Source: Megalonaias nervosa
Taxonomy: Eukaryota > Mollusca > Bivalvia > Unionida > Unionidae
Assembly (NCBI GenBank): GCA_016617855.1
Contig: JAECUM010003190.1
Coordinates: 27,294 to 91,293, forward strand
DNA length: 64,000 nt
Direction: 5' to 3'
Part shown: piece after piece, positions 57,347-64,000 of the stretch
Position numbering within the stretch: the stretch's first letter is position 1
Layout: every line of letters begins with the position of its first letter
The notes under the pieces: generated by a model
What the model was told of the DNA's origin: nothing
The model's database searches: none
Seen by the model: the letters and a program-made list of their open reading frames with translations, nothing else
Program-made: the position numbers and the translations under genes

Positions 57347-57737
57347 AAGAAACCCAAAGGCCCTTTTCAGTGCCTCTTATTTGCTTCTAAAAGATATTTA
57401 TTCCAAATTTGTCATAGATGTGTATGAACCCTATCTATCGTATCCCTATGTTTGTCCTAGGGTGGATCTTGTCATGCTCATTCCCCTTGTCCCTATCCCT
57501 CTTTGCCCTATATCACCCCAGGCTGTTTTTCCTTCTTTGGTCTCATAGGCCCTATACATTTTTGCCCCATATCACCGCAGGCTGTTTTTTTCCTTCTTTG
57601 CCCTCTACAGGCCCTATATTGCCCCTTACACTACAGACCCAATATTCCCCATAGTAAATTCCCATATTGCACCCAAGTGCCGGGACCTGTTTTCCCTATA
57701 TGCCCTCATTTGCCCTAAAGGGCACCCTTACACTACT
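57347..57737. repeat. Polinton 2 right TIR (391 bp)
   Basis: Inverted copy of 45,817-46,143, ending CCCTTACACTACT. About 64 bp longer than the left TIR because the 'caggctgtttttccttcttt' segment is present twice. Confidence 0.92.
57359..57374 (+). terminator. Histone-type 3' stem-loop in the right TIR
   Basis: CCCAAA-GGCCCTTTTCAGTGCC: the canonical CCAAA flank and the same stem as the left copy, with one mismatch (T for G). Located 25 nt after the stop at 57,334, followed by 'ctaaaagat'. Confidence 0.65.
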
Positions 57738-57743
57738 AGTGAA
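57738..57743. repeat. Right target duplication of Polinton 2
   Basis: AGTGAA, partner of AGTGAT at 45,811. Confidence 0.7.
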
Positions 57744-58436
57744 TATGGTAATAACATATGCTACCAAAACATGACCCCTCAGCGGTCACTGTCAGATCTT
57801 CATGTATAACAGTGGATATCTGATTTTAATGATATTGGCTCGTACGACAAACAATTGATCAATGAAGAAACCCGACGAAGAATTTCGGTGTTGACTGGCA
57901 AAGACTCTAAAATTTCCATACGTGCTCATGAGCTCACACTCCATTCTGTCATTGCCATAGAATCTTAATTGTATGCTGTCTATATTGCACGGTGGTCAGT
58001 AAGATTAGATTTAGGTTGATCTGGTAACATTTCAGATCATAAAGGTTTTTATATGTGGGATGTCATATCACGCCTGACATTGTGATAATCACCTCAACGA
58101 CCTAAGTTAATTTAACTTGTTACGCCATCAGTGGTAGTTACGAAATCAGATCAGAATGGACAGGAGTAACTATTCTGGGTTATATTCTGTTTGGGTTTTC
58201 GCCAATCGCGGAGCTAGGTGATTTGATATCGGTTACGCCCGCGGTACCTGTGTATCTTCCATTCCATAATAATCGACTGATACATATTCTTTTATCCCTT
58301 GTTGATATGCCACGTGATACATTGACGATACAATTTTACATTAGAGATCGACCGGCCATTTACTAATAAATATTATGACAGTCGTGCGTGTACGTGTGAA
58401 ACCTGTTCGTGTTATTAACGCGAGAAATCTGTGTAC
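57744..58436. other. Polinton 1 remainder, unassigned
   Basis: Begins with the inverted partner (57,761-57,847) of 45,583-45,672. One frame has DFNDIGSYDKQLINEETRRR and KISIRAHELTLHSVIAIES before a stop at about 57,966, which looks coding but is not recognised. The rest is eroded. Confidence 0.4.
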
Positions 58437-58805
58437 ATGACATATCACAGAACTGGGCTTGGTGATGTTATTCGTGGATTATTTGCGAGTGCACCTAAAG
58501 CATTCACAGCCTTATCATAACGCGCTTCTCCAATCTTTAAACCACTTACATTCGAGTGATGGATAGTGTTAAAAGTGCCGCTGTGGATCGTTTCAAACAC
58601 CTGGACTCTCCGGCAGCTCAATCGTCTCGAGATCGAATACGGCGATTAACAACACAAGCACTATCAACAAACCTTCAGCTAGTAAAGTTTTTGACGAGGT
58701 CGCTCAGCAGGATTGCCAGATTCAGCAATTGCAAATATGGCAATGGGGAGTGGATTTGGACGGCAAGGTGTCACGCTCAAATCAAAGGGGTATTTGATCC
58801 AGCAT
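58437..58805 (+). pseudogene. pVI-like minor capsid protein of Polinton 1, broken
   Basis: Starts MTYHRTGLGDVIRGLFASAP followed, across frameshifts, by DSVKSAAVDRFKHLDSPAAQ and RDRIRRLTTQALSTN. A Gly-rich amphipathic N-terminus before an Ala-rich helical body is the layout of the Polinton minor capsid protein related to adenovirus pVI (membrane-active internal capsid protein). Stops and frame changes throughout. Next to the major capsid gene, as in other Polintons. Confidence 0.6.
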
Positions 58806-58819
58806 TTGATATGATAGCT

Positions 58820-59840
58820 GCCAGTGTTAGTGGATCGAAGCAAGAGAGTTTTCCAATATTACTTATATCCAACCAGGGATCCCATTTAAGAATAGAATTG
58901 CAACTGTAAACACGTCTCTATATTTTTCTTCCATGTGAGGCACTTTTGGACATGGAGGGAAAACTGGTGCAGAATGACGGTACCGATTATCCCGCCAATA
59001 TCAAAGTGGGATCTGTTAACAATGACATCATTGTGTTGTTTAACAGTACATGTTATTACGTCGATGGAGAGGATATCGAATCAATTTTGGACAAACGGTG
59101 ATGTGGCCACAACAAGTATTGCTCGTGCCAGATATAGCGATGATTACACCAGTACAACAGGTCCAACAATGGTATTTATCAAGGATACATCTGATAGTAT
59201 GGATTCTTAACCGTATACAATTGGGAGACCTAAACTACACATCTACCCTGGTAATGATACAGATATACAAGCTGTTGTCGTGGGACCAAACGGCACCTTC
59301 AGTGGTGGATTTGCTCAGCGCCAAGGGCAAATTGGTGGAATCTCATAACGATTTTCGTGCTCATTTCCCCTCAGTCCCCATTTTTGGGTTTTGTAAAGAT
59401 GTTCACAAGGTTAATTTTGGGGTCAAGCATACAGTCAGTTTAACCCTCAAAAATAACTCATACGATGCAATTTGGCGTTTTGCAGCTGCTGCTGATAGTA
59501 GAGTTGTATTTGAAACATTGTGGATGCTTGTATTATCCCTTTCACGTTTTACATAATTACGTTGGTTGCCATTTATGCAGTCGAGAACCACTTCAACGTT
59601 ATCATTTCTCGCGCCTACCACAGACGCACACCCATCAATTGCTATTGTGGGACAGTTTACTTGGCCAATAGGTACCCAACATAGCCTTATCACACCAAAA
59701 TATGTATTTGTGGCGTTTCAACTTACAAATCGTGACAATGTCCAAACGCATAGCAAAATGATATTTGACGACTTAGAAGTGACTGAGGTTTATTTGCTTT
59801 TAAGCAGCCACCAATAACCTTCTAAAGAAATTTGGCTTGA
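58820..59840 (+). pseudogene. Major capsid protein (double jelly-roll) of Polinton 1, broken
   Basis: Recognisable blocks in order, in shifting frames: KLVQNDGTDYPANIKVG and SVNNDIIVLFNS (first jelly-roll), FGFCKDVHKVNFGVKHTVSL at about 59,388-59,450, AIWRFAAAADSRVVF, GPTTDAHPSI-type residues, PKYVFVAFQLTNRDN at about 59,697, and FDDLEVTEVYLLLSS. The FGVKHT and VFVAFQ blocks are hallmarks of Polinton major capsid proteins. At only about 1 kb it is shorter than the usual ~1.8-2 kb, so segments are deleted as well as frameshifted. Confidence 0.75.
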
Positions 59841-60200
59841 TTTTACAACAGCAGCAGCTGTAGGTCTTGGTGTGACTGGAATCACGTTCTCATCAACTGT
59901 TGTTGGTGCACCAATTGGTATTATTATCGGAGCTATATCGATAGTAACCGGTGTCTCTGGTGGAGGTAGCTAATTAATTTCCATGCGACTGCATTTTCGA
60001 AAACAGTATACTCCGAATTACTTGTGGCCACACAAAGCAGTCTGAATACGATAAGTAAACTATATTCGGTAGTAATCGATGATAAAACAATCATTGCCGA
60101 TGAATTTCAAATTGTGCTAACGGAAATGGAAAATTACAGAGAACAAATAAGATACCGCGCGATTTGGCGATTTACAGACAACAAAAGTCTAGTCTAGAAA
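59841..60200 (+). pseudogene. Helical membrane-type Polinton protein, broken
   Basis: A hydrophobic stretch TTAAAVGLGVTGITFSS and GIIIGAISIVTGVSGG, then after a stop SLNTISKLYSVVIDDKTII and ADEFQIVLTEMENYREQIR. This is a conserved Polinton hypothetical protein (two-part: membrane segment then SLNTIS/DEEF helices) with no assigned function. Its first part is fused to the end of the capsid frame, which suggests a deletion. An aataaa lies at about 60,198. Confidence 0.6.
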
Positions 60201-60860
60201 TAAAAGAACAATCTTCATTCACTGCGCTGAGGCTCGCATTCTGTTTTTTGTATTGATCGCTACCATAGACTTGACTGAGTACAACACACTCTGCCGTTGC
60301 AAGTTGAGTAGTATGAATGCCTGGGGGGTGGGGGGGGGGGAACTGGCAGACGTATCTATCCTCTGTCCCCTCACATGACTGGCCACATGCTGAGTTTTAT
60401 GGCTACTAACCATTGCATGAGTCGCAGGGGTCGCAAATGGGTAAAGTGAGTCATGGGACAGAGGCAGAGACGGATGGTAGATACCCTTCGGGGCCTGTGT
60501 GGTAAAAAGCCCAGATCCATACAACTTGGTAAGTGACACTAGTTGCTGATGAGTGTGTGAGAGAGAAGGTGAGAGAGTTTATAGGTTTCTCTCGGGTAGA
60601 ATGGATATGTTTGTAACAATGTAATAACGTAATATGCCTGTTTTAGCTGGAGATGTACTCGTAAAAATTGGTCCATAGGTTGGTGCTTGTGTTTGTTTTG
60701 ACATGGATGAATCTGTCTTGTTCGAAATGGGAACAGATGGTTCTGTTTTGGCTGGAAATGCGAGTTTGTTTTCACACTTACTGTGATGAAAATAGGTTTA
60801 GCATCTATGGGGTTTCTCTGGCCTATAAAACAAAATGTAATGATGAAACTACACTTAATA
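60201..60860. other. Flank right of Polinton 1, nothing recognised
   Basis: A G-rich run at about 60,319-60,340; the candidate Polinton 1 terminal repeat at 60,257-60,282. No gene. Confidence 0.45.
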
Positions 60861-60861
60861 T

Positions 60862-61125
60862 TGGGGCCCCGAGTGGCCGAGTGGTCTCAAGCGCTCAACG
60901 TTACGGATCACTGACATCTCACCTTTGTCTGCGTGGGTTCGAGTCTCAGGCATGGCCAATGTTGGTATGTGAGAAAGCTTGCCAGTAGCTTCTCGTGGGT
61001 CGGTGGTTATTTCCGGTGTTCTCCCTGGTTCTTCCTCCACCATTTATACTGGCCACCATGTATAGCCTCTCTTGTGCTGAAAAATGGCGTTAAACCCTAC
61101 AACAACAACAAGAACAACAACAACA
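60862..61125 (+). repeat. tRNA-derived SINE, family S3, intact
   Basis: tRNA-Ser-like head ggggccccgagtggccgag, A-box gtggccgagtgg, B-box gggttcgagtc, a conserved body (tctcgtgggtcggtgg, ggtgttctccctgg) and an (AAC)n tail. Confidence 0.88.
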
Positions 61126-62116
61126 CTTATTAATTAAAATGCTGATTGGAATTTCTAACATTAAGTCATTTACTGACCACAAAGATCAGGATGTAAACGA
61201 AAGATTGTTAGAGAATAAATTAATTTAAAACCCATACCAATTAAAAATTAACCTTCCCGGGTCCTGTTATCACCCTATGATCACCATTATAAAAAAGTTA
61301 CAGCGGTTCTTAACCTTTTTAGACGGCGATCCAGATTAGGTTTGTGGCATTGGCCTCATGACCCATCGAATGCTAAAAAAAAAAAACCACTTGAGCAGGC
61401 AATTTCAAATTAATAAGCTTGATTTTGGCGCCCCACTCAAAATAGTATAGAGACTAGTAGGTTAAGAAACACTGCCGTATTAGGTTATAGTTATCAGAGG
61501 TGGAGTCTGTACATTTGGTCCATTTCAGGGAGAATATAAGTGTCCTACTTTCAAGTTTTGATTGGTTTTGACAATTAAATTGTTTGTTGCTTTTCTTGTA
61601 TTGTTACACTAACATGGCCTGCTAATGTAACAAGCATTTGTGTATCACACGGAGATTTAGACTGACTACTGCTGTAAAAATAATATTCGCACATTAGCAT
61701 CTAATTTATTACCGGGGGTGAGGTGGGGGTGTTATTTAAGGGGTTTGCAGGCCAACGATATATGAAACCTGGTAATGTTCAACTTTGTTTTCATATTAAA
61801 GGTAAATGTTTAGCATGTACATCTATATCGCCACCTATTTTCCGTGACAAACATTTGTCTGTTCTTTTTATGGGGGTGGGGGTGCACTTTGAACAATATG
61901 ATTTCATGCTTTATATAGGTATATTATACTATAGTTTCACATTGTTTTATTAGGTGCCCAATTATATGACTTGGTTGCTATTTCAAATAAGAAAAAATAC
62001 TTTGTTTCATTTTACCTTTGTATATGTATGATAAAATACGCGCAATAATAACCGTACATGATACTGTTCACTTAATGTATCTGAGAAGAGTTGTCAGGAA
62101 TTTGCCTATCACTCAA
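61126..62116. other. AT-rich flank, nothing recognised
   Basis: A poly-A run at about 61,376; no gene or repeat ends. Confidence 0.5.
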
Positions 62117-62120
62117 ATAG

Positions 62121-63040
62121 TGTTATGTATATTTAGTTTAATTGTTTGTCTGTTAGTTTTAAATTATTTTATTCCATTTCATGCTATTGTAATGTAACAT
62201 TGTTTACTGGACTTGACCTTGTCCAGAATTGAGTTCAGTTCTGTTTGACCTTATTGACTTTTTAATTTTGTTTTATTTCATTGATGAAAACAACTAATAA
62301 TAACTTCATTATCCTCTATGGGTATGAGTTCACTGACCAAATTATTATGCAGGTAATCCTGTTGATTTGGGTCAGGGTTTTGTGGATTCCAAAGTGAATT
62401 TTATAGGATATAATGTTTTAAATAAACAAGGCTCATTAAATCATGGTAGAAAGTTATTTTCCATTAGGTAATGGTTGTGTTTAGAAAATGCTACTTTGTG
62501 ACCTGAGGTCAAACAGAGAACTATATTATCTTGTGATTGTAAAGATTTAACCAGTTGTGCTTTAACATCGGCACTTTAAGTTGTATTGTGATGTGTCCAG
62601 TTTGGGCTGAACTTTATTTTCTTCAAGTTATTGAATTCAGGTGATTATTTTATATGAAAATACAAAAGTGCTCTGAAAAAATTCTTGGATAAAGACATTC
62701 ATTGGAATTTATACTGAATTCAAACCTGGAATAATATTTTTGTAATTCAACAAGAGACTCTTGACACATCAGTAAAACGCAGGCCATAACAGCAACGTCA
62801 TCATCATCAAGTTTAAATCTCTTCGGGACTTGAACTGAATTTTATTCACGACTTTAGTTTACTAGGACTTGTGTCTTTAATTCTTGGATTATTTTTGGAC
62901 TTAATTCACAAAACCGTAAGTTCTTTTTTTCCTCATTTTTCACTTTGTATTCTAGGGAAATAAATTATTTGTTAAATTTTACAAACCTTGTTGTCTTCGT
63001 TCTTTTCTGTTACTTATTTTAAGAGCATAGATTCGTAACA
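62121..63040 (+). mobile_element. Solo LTR, same family as 26,974-27,923
   Basis: Starts TGTTATGTATATTTAG, ends GATTCGTAACA; ATAG lies outside both ends (62,117-62,120 and 63,041-63,044). Shares long stretches with the other copy, such as 'aaataaattatttgttaaat'. No internal region attached. Confidence 0.75.
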
Positions 63041-63159
63041 ATAGCTTTGAATGAGGCCAGTCACCTGAATCAAAATACTCCGTTTACATGTTTATCGTCT
63101 TTAAGGGTTAGCTATTATGATGTAGCATCACCATAACTCTTCCAATCATTTTAACACTT

Positions 63160-64000
63160 GAAAATACCGTTATCGTCTTTAAGGGTCATTTTCTTCAAAA
63201 TCTCCCTAAAGATCACAAATCTTGAAGAGCATTAATACAGTTATCCAAGTGCATTTACCAACACGTTACAAGTAGAAAAATTCCAAAGGAACATATGTAT
63301 CTTCTTAACTTTTTCATGACCTAAATAAACTGATAGAATTATAGCAGAGTAACAGTAATCTTCAAATGCCCTTTGGTAATTAATCCAGTGCATTTAGCTC
63401 TTGAAGACGTTAACGATATATATATATCTTTATTTGGAATCTCACCTTCTGTAACGCAATTGGCAAATGCTTTTCGTTAACTATGTAAATGATCTTCAAG
63501 ATTTACGAGCGTTAGATCTTCCTTAGGAACAATAATTCTTCTTCAATAACGACTAAAGATCTTTGCTAACGCTTCCAATGCTCTTCTGGAGTTAAGAACA
63601 TTTCAAGGCATTTGAAAAGCTTTTGCATAAGAACCAACGTTCGTCTTATGCCTGAAGAGATTTGAGGAAATCTGACAACTGACCCGATTTGGGAGTAGAA
63701 TCTGATGCTCTGCTATAATTATTCCAGTGCATTTAGCTCTTGAAGACGTTAACGAGATATATGTCTTTGTATCGAATCTTACTTCTTGTAACGTATTGGC
63801 AAATGCTCTTCTTTAACTATATAAATGCTCTTCAAGATTTACGAGCGTTAGAGAATTTTGAAGACAATTAGGATGAGTCCTAACTTTTGTCACATACCTG
63901 AACTGTTTTCACTTGATATTTCAACTGACGCCAATAGGGGAGATCATTGGAAACGTATTAGTCAATACGTTACAAGAATTAAATGAAGCAAGCAAGAATT
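63160..64000. repeat. 336-bp direct repeat at the window edge
   Basis: 'ccagtgcatttagctcttga', 'agacgttaacga' and 'cttcaagatttacgagcgtt' at 63,386-63,515 recur at 63,722-63,850. Possibly a satellite continuing past the window. Confidence 0.75.

Larger units (their letters stand above)
45817..57737. mobile_element. Polinton 2 (Maverick), 11.9 kb, nested in Polinton 1
   Basis: Bounded by long TIRs beginning AGTAGTGTAAGGG and flanked by an imperfect 6-bp duplication. Gene order: small gene (-), coiled-coil gene (+), zinc-knuckle frame (-), PolB (+), small Cys/His frame (+), ATPase (+), a run of small proteins (+), integrase with chromodomain (+), Lys/Glu-rich gene (+). It is less AT-rich than its surroundings. 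Several genes carry stops or frameshifts, so this copy is dead. No capsid, penton or protease gene is recognised, unlike typical 15-20 kb Polintons. Confidence 0.9.
38330..60285. mobile_element. Polinton 1 (Maverick), old and broken, interrupted by Polinton 2
   Basis: Carries PolB, integrase, a PLA2-like gene, a pVI-like gene, a major capsid gene and a helical protein gene, all eroded. Candidate ends: AGGCAAGCCTATGGTAGCG at 38,326 and, inverted, the same motif at about 60,257-60,282 (25 of 27 positions agree through gatcaatac). Beyond that the terminal repeats are too diverged to follow by eye, and no clear 6-bp duplication is seen, so the borders are provisional. About 10 kb remain after removing Polinton 2. 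Confidence 0.65.

Noticed and set aside
1..64000. CRISPR arrays or prokaryotic operons
   Set aside because: Introns, SINEs and long AT-rich gaps show eukaryotic DNA; no spacer-repeat array is present.

Overview
The window is eukaryotic, AT-rich metazoan DNA. It holds spliced exons with GT/AG borders, intron-sized gaps, three families of tRNA-derived SINEs, many MITEs and two Polinton (Maverick) elements. The SINE types and the style of the syntaxin gene suggest a marine invertebrate, possibly a mollusc; that placement is inference.

Region 1 (about 1-9.7 kb) is the downstream flank of the host gene: SINEs, a 53-bp minisatellite split by a hAT-like element, microsatellites, and a TTAA-type MITE sitting inside a SINE. 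Region 2 (9,674-37,117, minus strand) is one complete host gene, syntaxin-16 (STX16): 8 coding exons, 314 codons plus stop, all phases consistent. Its introns hold pogo/Tigger-like elements, TTAA MITEs, a solo LTR, a 38-bp minisatellite, fold-back repeats and SINEs.

Region 3 (about 38.3-60.3 kb) is a nest of two Polintons. The older outer one (Polinton 1) keeps a broken protein-primed DNA polymerase, a retroviral-type integrase, a phospholipase A2-like gene, a pVI-like minor capsid gene, a major capsid gene and a helical protein gene. An 11.9-kb Polinton of a different family (Polinton 2, 45,817-57,737) is inserted in it. Polinton 2 has 327/391-bp terminal inverted repeats and an imperfect 6-bp target duplication (AGTGAT/AGTGAA). 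It carries DNA polymerase B, a packaging ATPase, a run of small basic proteins and a chromodomain integrase, all partly broken by stops and frameshifts. I see no capsid, penton or protease gene in it; it does have a CCHC zinc-knuckle frame.

The most interesting signal is that three Polinton 2 genes are followed, 25-40 nt after the stop codon, by a stem-loop that looks like the replication-dependent histone mRNA 3' end. One of these lies in each TIR and one follows the left-arm gene at 46,628-47,256. Most Polinton 2 genes also have their own TATA box 40-65 bp before the ATG. Together these suggest single-gene transcription units, some with non-polyadenylated, S-phase-type 3' ends. Region 4 (60.3-64 kb) is flank with a SINE, a second solo LTR of the same family and a 336-bp repeat.
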